Shown: positions 1 to 9,076, counted from the first letter of the stretch. The stretch is 48,530 bases of DNA from Campylobacterales bacterium (GCA_027082175.1 JALWIX010000059.1:1-48530), one strand, 5' to 3'. Numbers and translations: made by a program. The notes: generated from the sequence alone by a model not told the origin.

Positions 1-2
1 TA

Positions 3-98
3 TATAGAGTATGGCTTATAGGATTTGAAAGCGAAGATGAAGCTAGAGATTTTATAGCTTCTGGAAGATTTCCAGGAGCTTTCGTAGTTAGAGAGTGA
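3..98 (+). CDS. rlpA: RlpA-like septal lytic transglycosylase, C-terminal fragment (5' end outside window)
   Basis: An open frame enters the window and stops at TGA 96-98, giving about 31 residues (start YRVWLIGFESEDEARDFI, end FVVRE). The pattern of a basic or aromatic V-x-L-x-G-F, an acidic DEA helix, then a GAFVV strand is that of the final SPOR-domain repeat, which binds denuded peptidoglycan at the septum. In Campylobacter an rlpA gene lies just upstream of the kdsC-lptC-lptA-engB cluster, as here. The identification is therefore partly from context. The rest of the gene is off the left edge, so domain content and active site cannot be checked. Confidence 0.6.
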   Translation, partial: YRVWLIGFESEDEARDFIASGRFPGAFVVRE

Positions 99-209
99 GA
101 GGTAATCAGTAATCAGTGATGAGTAAAGGTTAGGTTTAATAATTATCATTAAAATAGTTACTCATCACTCGTAACTTATTTCCCATCACTCAATTATTAA
201 AGGATACTT
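99..209. repeat. Intergenic inverted repeat with short direct repeats
   Basis: The gap between the rlpA-like gene and hisB holds a 12-bp perfect inverted repeat. AGTGATGAGTAA at 115-126 is the reverse complement of 158-169, with a 31-nt loop. The 7-mer TAATCAG is tandemly duplicated around 103-116, and CATCACTC occurs twice (163-170 and 184-191). The stem lacks a following T-run, so it does not look like a classical terminator. It may be a small dispersed repeat or the 5' leader of the hisB operon. Confidence 0.5.
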
Positions 210-782
210 ATGGTTGAGATAAAAAGAGTAACTAAAGAGACAGATATCTTAGTAAAGCTAAATATCGAGGGAAGTGGAAAATATGATATAAATACAGGCA
301 TAGGTTTTTTTGATCATATGCTTCAGAGTTTGGCCAAACACGCGTATTTTGATCTTGAAATAGAGTGTAAAGGCGATCTTTATGTAGATTTTCATCATAG
401 TGTAGAAGATGTGGGAATCGTTTTAGGAGAAGCTTTTAATAAAGCTGTATTTCCTTTAGAAAACAAAGAGCGATTTGGCGATGCGATAGTGGTTATGGAT
501 GAAGCCGCCGTCGAGTGTTCGCTTGATCTATCAAATAGACCTTTTTTATTGTATGACGTAGAAATTGAGGGCAAAATCGGAGAGTTTGATTGTGAACTTT
601 TCGAAGAGTTTTTTAGAGCTTTTGTTTACAACGCTAAAATTACCGCGCATATTGTTAAAAAAAGAGGAAAAAATAGACACCATATAGCAGAAGCCGCATT
701 TAAATCTTTGGCTGTGGCATTAAGAAGGGCTTTAAAAAAGAGTGATAAAGCTTCTATACCAAGTACGAAGGGTATGCTTTGA
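210..782 (+). CDS. hisB: Imidazoleglycerol-phosphate dehydratase
   Basis: HisB removes water from imidazole glycerol phosphate to form imidazole acetol phosphate in histidine biosynthesis, in the cytoplasm. The 190-residue length is that of the monofunctional enzyme, with no phosphatase domain. The two homologous halves each carry their metal-binding histidines: FFDHML (33-38) with HHSVED (62-67), and the second-half HHIAEAAFK (157-165). The start ATG follows AAAGGATACTT, a good ribosome site. It is the first gene of a run of overlapping genes for lipopolysaccharide and cell-wall synthesis. A histidine gene in this place is a lineage quirk, not a functional link. The 3' end overlaps kdsC by 4 nt. 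Confidence 0.96.
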   Translation: MVEIKRVTKETDILVKLNIEGSGKYDINTGIGFFDHMLQSLAKHAYFDLEIECKGDLYVDFHHSVEDVGIVLGEAFNKAVFPLENKERFGDAIVVMDEAAVECSLDLSNRPFLLYDVEIEGKIGEFDCELFEEFFRAFVYNAKITAHIVKKRGKNRHHIAEAAFKSLAVALRRALKKSDKASIPSTKGML

Positions 783-1282
783 TAGAGCTTTTGATTTTAG
801 ACGTTGACGGATGTATGACAAATGGAAAGATTATATATACTAACGGAGAAGATGAGCTTAAAGAGTTTAACGTAAAAGACGGCTTTGCTATAAAGCAGTG
901 GATGAGACTCGGAAAAAAGGTAGCCATAGTGACCGGGAGAGATTCTAAAATCGTGGAGAGAAGGGCTAGGGAGTTAGGAGTCGATTATCTTTATCAAGGA
1001 GTAAAAAACAAACTTGAGGCTCTTTTAAGGATTAAAGAGGATTGCGGGTTGGATTTTAAAAATATTGCGGCAATAGGCGATGATTTAAACGATTTTAGGC
1101 TACTTAAAAAAGTTGGAATAAGTTTTGCGCCAAACGATGCGGTCGACTTTTTGCGCTCACATGTAGATGTAGTTCTTACTAAAAAAGGCGGAGATGGAGC
1201 GGTTAGAGAGATGATAGAGTATCTTCTCAAAAAAGAGGGACTTTTTGAAGAGTATCTTGATTTCTGGATCGAGGAAATATAG
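779..1282 (+). CDS. kdsC: 3-deoxy-D-manno-octulosonate 8-phosphate phosphatase (KdsC-type HAD)
   Basis: KdsC dephosphorylates KDO-8-phosphate to KDO, the sugar that joins lipid A to the LPS core. The protein has 167 residues, matching the cap-less HAD subfamily that works as a tetramer. Motif I is DVDG at 8-11 (nucleophile D8, acid/base D10), motif II is TGR at 52-54, K78 fits motif III, and motif IV is GDDLND at 100-105. The start is TTG, overlapping the hisB stop. The next genes encode LPS transport factors (lptC, lptA), as in Campylobacter and E. coli, which supports a KDO substrate over other HAD substrates. Confidence 0.93.
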   Translation: MIELLILDVDGCMTNGKIIYTNGEDELKEFNVKDGFAIKQWMRLGKKVAIVTGRDSKIVERRARELGVDYLYQGVKNKLEALLRIKEDCGLDFKNIAAIGDDLNDFRLLKKVGISFAPNDAVDFLRSHVDVVLTKKGGDGAVREMIEYLLKKEGLFEEYLDFWIEEI

Positions 1283-1795
1283 TTGAAACTGATCTTTTTT
1301 TTGTTATCTTTGATATTTTTTTCTTTTATATGGACTATCTATATGAAACCTTATAGATTGGATATCAAAGGCGCAAAAGATATCCCGGAAGTTGTTTTTA
1401 AAGATTTTGTAACTTATGAGATAAATGAAAACGGACTTGAAACAAAACTTTTTGGGCAAATAGGGAAAAAATATAAAGACAGATTGGAAATTGAAGGGGT
1501 AAGATATTTCGGATACAAAAAACCTAAAGAGGAGTTAAAGGCAAAAAAAGGAGTTTATAAAAAAGATATCGTTTATCTGTACGGCAAAGTTTTTTATAAA
1601 ACGAAAGACATTAGTTTTTTTTCCGAACAAGCTAAGTACGATACTAAACAAGAGATTATAAAGAGTAAGCCTAGATTTTCTCTTTTTACCAAGAGCGCTG
1701 AAGTAGTGGGAACAGATTTGATTTATTATAGAAATAAAGGTAAAATTTTGGCTAAAAATATAGAAGCAAAAATATATGAGAAGAAGAGAAAATGA
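1283..1795 (+). CDS. lptC: LPS export ABC transporter periplasmic protein LptC
   Basis: LptC is the bitopic inner-membrane protein that passes LPS from LptB2FG to LptA. The 170-residue product has one N-terminal hydrophobic segment (about 3-20), a short positively charged stretch, then a beta-rich periplasmic domain of the Lpt jellyroll type with repeating short strands. Sequence similarity to other LptC proteins is usually low, so the call rests on size, topology and position between kdsC and lptA. Translation starts at TTG directly after the kdsC stop, so the two genes are probably translationally coupled. Confidence 0.85.
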   Translation: MKLIFFLLSLIFFSFIWTIYMKPYRLDIKGAKDIPEVVFKDFVTYEINENGLETKLFGQIGKKYKDRLEIEGVRYFGYKKPKEELKAKKGVYKKDIVYLYGKVFYKTKDISFFSEQAKYDTKQEIIKSKPRFSLFTKSAEVVGTDLIYYRNKGKILAKNIEAKIYEKKRK

Positions 1796-2277
1796 GTATA
1801 AAAAAGATAGTAATTTATATATTTTTGGCGTCTTTGTCTCTTTTTGCCGCCGATGTTGAGATAACGTCAAAAGCATTTGAAGCCGATGAAAAAAAACTTA
1901 TATCCATATTTACGGGTGACGTAGATATAAAAAAAGGTAAAGATAGGATAAAAGCTCAAAAAGTTATAGTTTACTTTGATAAAGATAGAAAGCCTATAAA
2001 ATATGAAGCTTTTACAAACGTTACGTTTAAGATAGTTTTAGATGATAATAAAACTTATGAGGGAAAAGCGCAAAAGATAGTTTATCTGCCTAGTAAGTTA
2101 GAGTATATTTTGGAAAAAAATGTTTTTATTTTGCAAAAACCGGAAATGAGAAAGATATATGGCGAAAAAATAGTGGTAAATAGGCTTACCGGTCAAGCTT
2201 CGGTGAAAGGAGATAAGGATAAACCGGTAAAGTTTATCTTTAAAATTGAAGAAAATTCGACAAAGGCGGATAAGTGA
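1792..2277 (+). CDS. lptA: LPS transport periplasmic protein LptA (OstA-like)
   Basis: LptA forms the periplasmic bridge carrying LPS to the outer membrane LptDE complex. The 161-residue protein starts with a Sec signal peptide (basic SIKK, hydrophobic IVIYIFLASLSLF, likely cut after FAA). The OstA/LptA fold follows: ITSKAFEADEKKLISIFTG, then GKDRIKAQKVIVYFD and a repeat of that unit at YEGKAQKIVYLP. It overlaps lptC by 4 nt (ATGA) and its stop overlaps the GTG start of engB, so all these genes are probably on one transcript. Confidence 0.92.
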   Translation: MSIKKIVIYIFLASLSLFAADVEITSKAFEADEKKLISIFTGDVDIKKGKDRIKAQKVIVYFDKDRKPIKYEAFTNVTFKIVLDDNKTYEGKAQKIVYLPSKLEYILEKNVFILQKPEMRKIYGEKIVVNRLTGQASVKGDKDKPVKFIFKIEENSTKADK

Positions 2278-2876
2278 TAAAGGCTACAAAAGCCGTTTTC
2301 GTAACTTCTGCGCCATCTATAAGGGAGGCTCCTCCTGATAGTTTAAGCGAAGTTGCTTTTTTAGGAAGAAGTAATGTTGGGAAAAGCTCATTGCTTAACT
2401 CATTGGCAGAGAGAAAAAATTTGGCAAAAAGTTCTGCAACTCCGGGAAAAACAAGACTTATAAATTTTTTCGATATAGAGTATAAAAGCGATGAAGAGAT
2501 TTTCCCTTTAAGATTTGTTGATTTACCGGGTTTTGGGTATGCGAAAGCGTCTAAAAGTTTAAAGAACGAATGGCAAAAAAATCTTACCCAATTTATTAAA
2601 AACAGAGCTTCGATAAGAGTTTATATACTTTTAAGAGACGCGAGACATCCCAATCTAAAGATAGACGAAGATGCAAAAGAGTTTATAAAAACGATAAGGA
2701 AACCGGATCAAAAACTAATAGAAGTTTTTACTAAAGTTGACAAACTAAAACAAAAAGAACTTTCAAAATTAAAAAGAGATTTTCCCGGCGCTATTTTGGT
2801 TTCAAACACTAAAAAAAGAGGTATTGAAGAACTTAAAAAAGAGATTATAAAAACAGTTTTTGGAAAAGATGTATGA
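2274..2876 (+). CDS. engB: Ribosome biogenesis GTP-binding protein EngB (YsxC/YihA)
   Basis: EngB is an essential small GTPase needed for assembly of the large ribosomal subunit. The 200-residue protein has the full TRAFAC GTPase set: G1 GRSNVGKSS (31-39), G2 in TPGKT (56-60), G3 DLPGFG (83-88), G4 TKVDK (153-157), and a G5-like VSNTKK (about 176-181). The start is GTG, overlapping the lptA stop by 4 nt. An engB in the LPS/cell-wall operon is the Campylobacter arrangement. The assignment is secure. Confidence 0.95.
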   Translation: MIKATKAVFVTSAPSIREAPPDSLSEVAFLGRSNVGKSSLLNSLAERKNLAKSSATPGKTRLINFFDIEYKSDEEIFPLRFVDLPGFGYAKASKSLKNEWQKNLTQFIKNRASIRVYILLRDARHPNLKIDEDAKEFIKTIRKPDQKLIEVFTKVDKLKQKELSKLKRDFPGAILVSNTKKRGIEELKKEIIKTVFGKDV

Positions 2877-3334
2877 AGATAATATACTCAAAACCTAAAC
2901 TTTATCATATTGAAGATATGCAAAGAGTTGTTAAAAAGGCTGTTGAAGAGGGCATAATACTTCCAAGAAGCGACGATGAGATAGCGACAAATATTAGGTC
3001 ATACACAATAGCTCAAGAAAATAAAAAGATTATAGGTTTTACCGCTTTGCATATTCATACAAAAACATTGGCCGAAATTAGAAGCTTGATAGTTGACGAA
3101 AATTTTAGAGGTTTGGGTATAGGTAAAAGTTTAGTTTTAATGGCAATCCAAGAGGCCAAAGAGTTAGGCGTACAAGAGATACTATCATTAACTTACAATA
3201 GAGATTTTTTTGAAAAACTAGGATTTGAAGAGATAGAAAAAGAGAAAATTCCTGAACATAAAATCTGGGCAGACTGTATAAAATGCAAACATTTTCCTAT
3301 ATGCAACGAAATATCGATGATAAAAAAAATATAA
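2873..3334 (+). CDS. GNAT N-acetyltransferase, short ArgA-type (probable N-acetylglutamate synthase)
   Basis: The 153-residue protein is a single GNAT domain. The acetyl-CoA-binding pyrophosphate loop is the R/Q-x-x-G-x-G/A signature, seen as FRGLGIGKSLV (about 82-92). The substrate half contains RSLIVD, and the end carries IWADCIKCKHFPICNE. That Cys-x-x-Cys tail after a K-x-W-x-D motif is what I associate with the short (class S) N-acetylglutamate synthases of Mycobacterium and relatives, which start arginine synthesis without a kinase domain. The exact substrate cannot be shown from sequence. It overlaps engB by 4 nt. Confidence 0.75.
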   Translation: MKIIYSKPKLYHIEDMQRVVKKAVEEGIILPRSDDEIATNIRSYTIAQENKKIIGFTALHIHTKTLAEIRSLIVDENFRGLGIGKSLVLMAIQEAKELGVQEILSLTYNRDFFEKLGFEEIEKEKIPEHKIWADCIKCKHFPICNEISMIKKI

Positions 3335-3747
3335 GAAATTTTTTTATATTTTTATTTTTACTTTTCTATGAGACTTTAACAACTATATATTTATTTCTCC
3401 CGCCGCTATTAGGAGTCGCTTTTTGGCTTTTTTTAAATAACAAAGATAGTAAAATTTTAAATCTTTATATCCTAATTTATACTCTTTTTTTTGAGGCGGA
3501 TCACTCTTTGCCTTTTTTTAGCACCTATCTATTTTTTATTTTGTTAAAAAATATTTTTTTGAAAATGAATAAATATTTTTTACAAATTTTTATTTTAAAA
3601 GTTCTCGCAGTGACAATTTTTTATCTTACATACCCAATTTTTATATTTTTCCTGCACAAAATTTTTAAAACGGATATTATAATCGTAAATTTAGACTATT
3701 TTGGATATATATTGATTGAGATTTTTTTGGCGTTGGTAATCGGATAG
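3301..3747 (+). CDS. Small polytopic membrane protein preceding PBP2 (MreD-like position)
   Basis: The product is about 148 residues, almost wholly hydrophobic, with around five membrane segments and very rich in Phe, Ile and Leu. It abuts the PBP2 gene with no gap (stop 3745-3747, ATG 3748). In C. jejuni a similar integral membrane protein precedes the PBP2 homologue, and in many bacteria MreD takes this place in the elongasome. I infer an MreD-like role from position and topology only, as I see no diagnostic motif. ATG 3301 is chosen because it shortens the overlap with the acetyltransferase gene; ATG 3283 in the same frame is possible. Neither has a good ribosome site. Confidence 0.7.
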   Translation: MQRNIDDKKNIRNFFIFLFLLFYETLTTIYLFLPPLLGVAFWLFLNNKDSKILNLYILIYTLFFEADHSLPFFSTYLFFILLKNIFLKMNKYFLQIFILKVLAVTIFYLTYPIFIFFLHKIFKTDIIIVNLDYFGYILIEIFLALVIG

Positions 3748-5532
3748 ATGAGATTAAAGATATTTTTCTACTTTTTTTTACTAGTTTGGATTGTTCTTCT
3801 TAGCAAAGTTTACTACCTTAGTATCAAATCCAATAGTTATTATGAATCTTTGGCCAAACAAAATATGATCAAAAAGGAGTGGATTATTCCTACAAGAGGC
3901 GAGATTCTTGACAGAAATTTAAAACCTTTGGCGGTAAATAAGATAGGGTTTAAGATAAAAGTAAAACCGCATCTATCTTACAAAAAGAGAGTAAAAGAAC
4001 TCAATTCAACGATAGACTATATTTTCTCGCTATTTCCAAATCTTGATAAAGCCAAAATGTATAGAAAATATAAAAGAAAAGACTCTCCTTACAATCACGA
4101 TTTTATAGAGGTTGTAGACTTTATTCCTTATAATGAGGTTCTTCCTCATTTTGTAAAGTTAAATCTAAAAAAAGATATCTTGGTAGAGCCTACGTTTAAA
4201 AGATATTATCCCAATAAAGATTTGGCTTCTCACATTATCGGTTATGTTTCAAGAACAAATAAAAAAGAGGCGAAAAGAGATCAAGTCGCTAAACTAGTAG
4301 GAATCATCGGTAAAGCAGGAGTTGAAAAATATTATAACAATTATCTTCAAGGCGAACTTGGATATAGGCTCGTAAAAGTAACGGCTTTTAACGAAGAGAT
4401 AGAGACTCTTGAATTAAAAGAGCCGAAAGAGAATAGAGACCTAGTATTGACGATAGATATAAGACTCCAAAAATATATAGAAAAACTGTTTAAATCAAAA
4501 GCAGGAGTTGCGATAGTAATGGGGCTTGACGGAGAGATACTGGCTGCGGGAAGTTTTCCGGAGTATGATATAAATATGTTTGTATCGGGTATTTCAAAAG
4601 ATAAGTGGTATGAGCTTATCAATAACTTCGATCATCCGTTTACAAATAAACTTATAAACGGTCTTTATCCTCCTGCTTCAACTGTAAAAATGGGAGTGGC
4701 TCTCTCTTTTTTAGATACAAAAAAAATTAACGAATATACGCCTTTTTATTGTAATGGCGCGATTGAGCTTGGAAAAAGAAAATTTAGATGTTGGAAAAGA
4801 ACCGGACACGGTAAAACTAGAATGAAAAAAGCTATAAGAGAGAGTTGTGACGTATATTTTTATGAAGGTAGTCTGAAAGTTGGTATAGACAAAATTGCAA
4901 AAACTTTAAGGAAATTAGGTTTTGCGAGAAAAACAGGAGTCGATTTGCCAAATGAATTTATAGGAATTATTCCGGACAAAGAGTGGAAAGAGAAGAAGTA
5001 TGGTATAAAATGGTATATAGGCGAAACGGTTGTTGCGTCCATTGGACAGGGATATGATCTAGTTACTCCTATGCAGATGACTAGACATACCGCCCTTTTA
5101 GCTTCGGGAAGACTACCTACTCCTCATTTTGCAAAACGTTTTTTAAACAACGAGTATAAATCAAAATATGAAGATGTGTTAACGCCTATTCAAAAAAGAA
5201 AATTACCGGCCATAAGAAGAGCGATGTATGAAGTTTGCAATCATCCTAAGGGAACCGCTACGGCGCATATAAAAACATCTATAAAAATAGCGGGTAAAAC
5301 CGGTACAGCTCAAGTTATCGGTATCCCTCAGGATGAAAAGGAGAGAATGAAAGAGGAAGAGCTAAAATATTACAGTCGTTCTCACGCTTGGCTAACGACT
5401 TACGGACCTTATAAAAATCCAAAATATGTGGTAACCGTTTTAGTAGAGCATGGTGGACACGGGGGAAGCGCGGCCGGGCCGATAGTTTCAAAAATATATG
5501 ATAAGCTAATAGAACTAGGATATATAAAATAG
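3748..5532 (+). CDS. mrdA: Penicillin-binding protein 2, peptidoglycan transpeptidase
   Basis: PBP2 is the class B D,D-transpeptidase that cross-links peptidoglycan during cell elongation. The 594-residue protein has an N-terminal membrane anchor (about 3-22), a dimerisation/pedestal region opening with PTRGEILDRN, and the C-terminal penicillin-binding domain. The active-site motifs are STVK (nucleophile S311), SCD (from S366, replacing S-x-N as is usual in PBP2) and KTGTAQ (from K517). It is the last gene of the envelope operon and is followed by a hairpin at 5539-5579. Length and motif spacing fit the family with no sign of damage. Confidence 0.96.
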   Translation: MRLKIFFYFFLLVWIVLLSKVYYLSIKSNSYYESLAKQNMIKKEWIIPTRGEILDRNLKPLAVNKIGFKIKVKPHLSYKKRVKELNSTIDYIFSLFPNLDKAKMYRKYKRKDSPYNHDFIEVVDFIPYNEVLPHFVKLNLKKDILVEPTFKRYYPNKDLASHIIGYVSRTNKKEAKRDQVAKLVGIIGKAGVEKYYNNYLQGELGYRLVKVTAFNEEIETLELKEPKENRDLVLTIDIRLQKYIEKLFKSKAGVAIVMGLDGEILAAGSFPEYDINMFVSGISKDKWYELINNFDHPFTNKLINGLYPPASTVKMGVALSFLDTKKINEYTPFYCNGAIELGKRKFRCWKRTGHGKTRMKKAIRESCDVYFYEGSLKVGIDKIAKTLRKLGFARKTGVDLPNEFIGIIPDKEWKEKKYGIKWYIGETVVASIGQGYDLVTPMQMTRHTALLASGRLPTPHFAKRFLNNEYKSKYEDVLTPIQKRKLPAIRRAMYEVCNHPKGTATAHIKTSIKIAGKTGTAQVIGIPQDEKERMKEEELKYYSRSHAWLTTYGPYKNPKYVVTVLVEHGGHGGSAAGPIVSKIYDKLIELGYIK

Positions 5533-5538
5533 CCAAAT

Positions 5539-5579
5539 AAGCCTAGGTTAAAAACAGATTTATCTTTTAACCCAGGCTT
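5539..5579. terminator. Bidirectional hairpin terminator between mrdA and the convergent exchanger gene
   Basis: A 15-bp inverted repeat pairs 5539-5553 (AAGCCTAGGTTAAAA) with 5565-5579 (TTTTAACCCAGGCTT). It has one A/C mismatch and an 11-nt loop. A-rich and T-rich ends let it work in both directions. The minus-strand gene's stop codon (5567-5569) lies inside the right arm, so terminator and stop codon overlap. Confidence 0.8.
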
Positions 5580-6502
5580 GATACGGAGTTGTAAACAAAA
5601 AGAGTTAGAATAGTTAAAAGAGCAATGCCTGCGGCTTTATTATACATTTTGTTTGCGGTTATAAAAACTAAAACTATTGAAACAACAAGAGCGGTTGAGA
5701 TATCAAAAAGATATTTTTGAACATCAACGTCTAACGGATTTACGATTGCGGCCGAGCCTAAAACCATAGTGAAATTTGCTGCGTTAGAGCCTATTATGTT
5801 TCCTATGCTCATATCGGCTTTTTTATTTATCGCGGCTACTATGCTTACCATAAGTTCTGGAAGACTCGTTCCAAAAGCTATAAGGAAAAGACCTATTATC
5901 CACTCGCTTATTCCAAAGTTTCTAGCTATATTTGAGGCGCTTTGAATAGCAAAGTCAGCTCCTCCAACGACGCAAATAAAACCGATTAAAAGTAGTAAAG
6001 AAGTTTTAAACCATGAAAAAGGCTCTTTGACAAGCTCCTCGTCTATCTCTTCAGATAGTAGCGTAGCCTCTTTTGATAAAAAGATTACGTACCCGACCAT
6101 TAAAATCAAAAACAAAAAACCCTCAAATCGAGTAATTACTCCGTCAAAAGCCATTAAAATAAAAACAAAAACCGGGATTAGCGCCCAAGTGCTATCTTTT
6201 GCAAAGATATCTCTTTTTGGATCGATATTTTTGGAGATTAAAAAAACGAGTCCCAAAACTAAAGTTATATTGAGTATAACGCTGCCTAAAACGTTTGCTA
6301 CAGCCATTTCGCTTTTATGGTTGTAACTTGCCGCTATGCTAGCGGCCATTTCCGGAAGGCTGGTTCCTATCGCAATCAATGTGGCGCCTATCACAAACTC
6401 GGAAATATTGAAATGTAAAGCTATTCTTTCCGACTCTTTTATGATTAAGTCGGCTCCTTTTATAAGAACCGTCATAGAAATTATGAAAATAATAAAATCC
6501 AA
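5567..6502 (-). CDS. Na+/Ca2+ exchanger family protein (CaCA, YrbG-like)
   Basis: The 311-residue polytopic inner-membrane protein has the two alpha repeats that define the CaCA superfamily. GTSLPEMAASIAA lies in the first half and GTSLPELMVSIVAA in the second; the acidic residue and serines of each line the cation path. About ten hydrophobic segments are visible, with an acidic central loop (EEIDEEL). The probable role is calcium extrusion driven by a sodium or potassium gradient. Translation starts at TTG, six bases after a clear AAGGAG site. The gene is convergent with mrdA and follows ybeY on the same strand by 37 nt. Confidence 0.9.
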   Translation of the reverse strand: MDFIIFIISMTVLIKGADLIIKESERIALHFNISEFVIGATLIAIGTSLPEMAASIAASYNHKSEMAVANVLGSVILNITLVLGLVFLISKNIDPKRDIFAKDSTWALIPVFVFILMAFDGVITRFEGFLFLILMVGYVIFLSKEATLLSEEIDEELVKEPFSWFKTSLLLLIGFICVVGGADFAIQSASNIARNFGISEWIIGLFLIAFGTSLPELMVSIVAAINKKADMSIGNIIGSNAANFTMVLGSAAIVNPLDVDVQKYLFDISTALVVSIVLVFITANKMYNKAAGIALLTILTLFVYNSVSSLG

Positions 6503-6539
6503 ATAGACTCCTTTTTTGTTTTAGTTATAAATTACAAAA

Positions 6540-6959
6540 TTAATCTTCGTTTCTTATTATTAGGCTTTTTGGCAAACCAAATTTATCTATAATCTCTTTC
6601 TCTTTTTCTCTCATTTCTCCGTTATCTTTTTCATGGTCGTAGCCCAAAATATGCAAAAGACCGTGGATAAAAAGAAGCGCCAACTCCTCTTTGGGCGAAT
6701 GTCCGAATTTTTGCGCGGCTTCTAAAATCTTATCGACGGATATTACAATAATTCCAAGAATAGCGCCGGGCGTTTCTTCAAAAGGAAAACTTATAACGTC
6801 CGTAGGTCTATTTACGTTTCTATATTCGTTATTTATAGCTTTTATTTCTTCATCGTTTGTCAAAATCAACTCTATATCTTTGTGCGTTAGATGTCTAGCA
6901 AGATTTTCCAAAAAATCTATATCTACGCTGAAGTCGGCTCTATTGTCTAAATATATCAT
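6540..6959 (-). CDS. ybeY: Endoribonuclease YbeY (16S rRNA maturation factor)
   Basis: YbeY is a single-strand-specific metal-dependent RNase used in 16S rRNA 3' end processing and ribosome quality control. The zinc-binding signature H-x3-H-x5-H is present near the C-terminus as HGLLHILGYDHE, preceded by the usual DVISFPFEE segment. I place the start at the ATG at 6959 (MIYLDN, 139 residues) because GGAG sits six bases upstream. An upstream TTG-type start at 6992 in the same frame has no ribosome site. It probably shares a transcript with the exchanger downstream. Confidence 0.93.
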   Translation of the reverse strand: MIYLDNRADFSVDIDFLENLARHLTHKDIELILTNDEEIKAINNEYRNVNRPTDVISFPFEETPGAILGIIVISVDKILEAAQKFGHSPKEELALLFIHGLLHILGYDHEKDNGEMREKEKEIIDKFGLPKSLIIRNED

Positions 6960-7078
6960 TTCGTCTCCGTTAAATTTAAGTAATTTTAGCAAAAGTTGCT
7001 TTATTTAACTCTATTTAATAAAAAAAAATATAAAATTAATATAAAGCTTTAAAGATAAAATGGAGAGAAAGGCTGCAT

Positions 7079-9076
7079 ATGAATTTTTTAAAAAATCTTA
7101 CGATTAAAACCAAACTTATTTTACTTGTTTCAATATCTGTTTTAAGCGTAGTGATACTCTCTTATATTTTAATATATGAAAATTACAAGGATTACAAAAT
7201 TAATAAAAATTTGAAAAATAGCGTTGTGTTAGCGGTAAAAATTTCAAATATAGTTCATGAATTGCAAAAAGAGCGGGGTAGAACCGCCGGTTATTTAGGA
7301 AGCAAGGGAAAAAAATTTGCTACCGAGATCAAAGAGCAAAGAGAGTTGACCAACTCAAAAAAAGCGGAGCTAATCGCGTTTATGAAATCAAGCGGTTTTA
7401 GCGAAATAGACCCTTCTATAAAAAAGGAGTATAAAAAAGCTTTTGAATTACTAAAAAAACTAGAAAGCGTTAGAAAAAAGATCGATAATTTTTCTATAGC
7501 CACAAAAGATGCGCTAAAGTATTATACTACATTAAACGGATATTTTTTAGATACTATCGCCTTAATCTCAAAAAAGAGTAAAAATGAGGAGTTGGCAAAA
7601 GAATTATTAGCATACACTAATTTTCTTTTATCTAAAGAGAGAGCCGGCATTGAGCGAGCGGTTTTATCTAACACGTTTGCAAGAGATAGATTTTTAGAAG
7701 GTTTTTTCGCAAAATTTTTAACTCTTTTAAGCGAGCAAAGAGCTTTTCTAAAAAGTTTTGAGATAGCGGCTCCAAAAGAGTTTATCGACTATTATAAAAG
7801 TAAAGTAAAGGGAGATGTGATTCAAGAAGTTGAAAGAATGGAAAAGATTGCTATTGAAAAGAGCGATTCAGGAGGGTTTAATATAGACCCTTCATATTGG
7901 TTTAAAAGAATTACCGAAAAAATCAATCTTTTAAAAGATGTTGAAGATTTTATGTCAAAGAAATTACTTTCGTATATATCAAAAACTATAGAAGTTAAAA
8001 AAAGAGTTTTGATAGCACACACACTTTTTTCAATTTTCATTATAATTATTATATTAATACTAGGCTACGTTATAGCGAACAGGTCTATTAGTACGCCTAT
8101 AGCCAAAATAAGCGATATCTTAAAGTATATAGCCGAAAACAGAGACTTTACTAAGAAGATCGATATAGATACGAATGATGAGATAGGTGTTATAGCTAAA
8201 AGTATAAATCTAACGATTAGTTCTGCAAAGGAAGTTATAAATAAGGCGAAAATAGCGGCTCAAGAGGATGCGTCAATTGCGGCCGAACTAAGCTCTACCG
8301 CTATGGAGATAGGAAAAAGGACGGAGGAGGAGTCTGCAATCGTTTCGTCTACTACCCAAAAAGCAACCTATATGAAAGAGCCGCTTGAGGATACTGTAAA
8401 AAGGATTGATGAATCTAAAGAGGATGTGAAAAAAGTTAATGAAAAACTAGAGATTTCTAGAAACGGCGTTTTAGAACTTGTAAAAACAGTTCAAGAAACT
8501 TCAAAAAAAGAAGAACAAATAGTGCAAGATTTAGAAGAGTTAATCAAACGAACGGATGAGACCAAAAATGTTCTAAATCTGATAGAGTCAATAGCCAGCC
8601 AAACAAATCTTTTAGCTTTAAACGCCGCTATAGAAGCGGCAAGAGCCGGAGAACACGGGAAAGGTTTTGCGGTGGTGGCGGAAGAGGTTAGAAATCTTGC
8701 GGAGAAGGCGAGCGAGCATGTTGAAAACATCAGCGATACGATGAACAAACTAATAGAGAGTATAAATATCATCAGCGAAAAAATATCCTTTAACGCCCAG
8801 GAGTTTTCGAAAATGACTAAATCGGCTTCTATCGTCGAGCAAGATATCGAAGAAGTGTCTCAAGTTATGCATATAAGTATGAAAAAATCTGAAGAGTCTT
8901 CAAAAAGTATAAATAAAATAAGAATAGAGATAGAAAATGTTTTAAACGAAATAGAGAGGATAAACGACATATCATCCTCAAATGCGAGAAGCGTTGAAGA
9001 GATAGCCACCGCGACTGAACATCTATATAAACAGATTGAAGAGTTGAGCAACCTGCTTGAGCAGTTTAAGACATGA
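7079..9076 (+). CDS. Methyl-accepting chemotaxis protein with NIT-type sensor domain
   Basis: This 665-residue transmembrane chemoreceptor has TM1 at about 12-30, a helical periplasmic domain, TM2 at about 312-334, HAMP, and a long coiled-coil signalling domain. The periplasmic part opens with [17 protein letters not shown], the hallmark of the NIT (nitrate/nitrite-sensing) fold. The kinase-control tip is present as [20 protein letters not shown] and [14 protein letters not shown] (residues about 513-550). There is no C-terminal pentapeptide for CheB/CheR tethering. The ligand could be nitrate or nitrite but this is not proven. The gene leads an operon with cheB and cheR (4-nt and 8-nt overlaps), suggesting receptor and adaptation enzymes are made together. 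GGAGAG and AAAGG lie ahead of the ATG. Confidence 0.94.
   Translation: MNFLKNLTIKTKLILLVSISVLSVVILSYILIYENYKDYKINKNLKNSVVLAVKISNIVHELQKERGRTAGYLGSKGKKFATEIKEQRELTNSKKAELIAFMKSSGFSEIDPSIKKEYKKAFELLKKLESVRKKIDNFSIATKDALKYYTTLNGYFLDTIALISKKSKNEELAKELLAYTNFLLSKERAGIERAVLSNTFARDRFLEGFFAKFLTLLSEQRAFLKSFEIAAPKEFIDYYKSKVKGDVIQEVERMEKIAIEKSDSGGFNIDPSYWFKRITEKINLLKDVEDFMSKKLLSYISKTIEVKKRVLIAHTLFSIFIIIIILILGYVIANRSISTPIAKISDILKYIAENRDFTKKIDIDTNDEIGVIAKSINLTISSAKEVINKAKIAAQEDASIAAELSSTAMEIGKRTEEESAIVSSTTQKATYMKEPLEDTVKRIDESKEDVKKVNEKLEISRNGVLELVKTVQETSKKEEQIVQDLEELIKRTDETKNVLNLIESIASQTNLLALNAAIEAARAGEHGKGFAVVAEEVRNLAEKASEHVENISDTMNKLIESINIISEKISFNAQEFSKMTKSASIVEQDIEEVSQVMHISMKKSEESSKSINKIRIEIENVLNEIERINDISSSNARSVEEIATATEHLYKQIEELSNLLEQFKT

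Noticed and set aside
3283-3300. The upstream ATG for the membrane protein before PBP2
   Set aside because: It would lengthen the overlap with the acetyltransferase gene to 52 nt and adds six residues (MQTFSY) without a ribosome site. The ATG at 3301 is preferred, though not certain.
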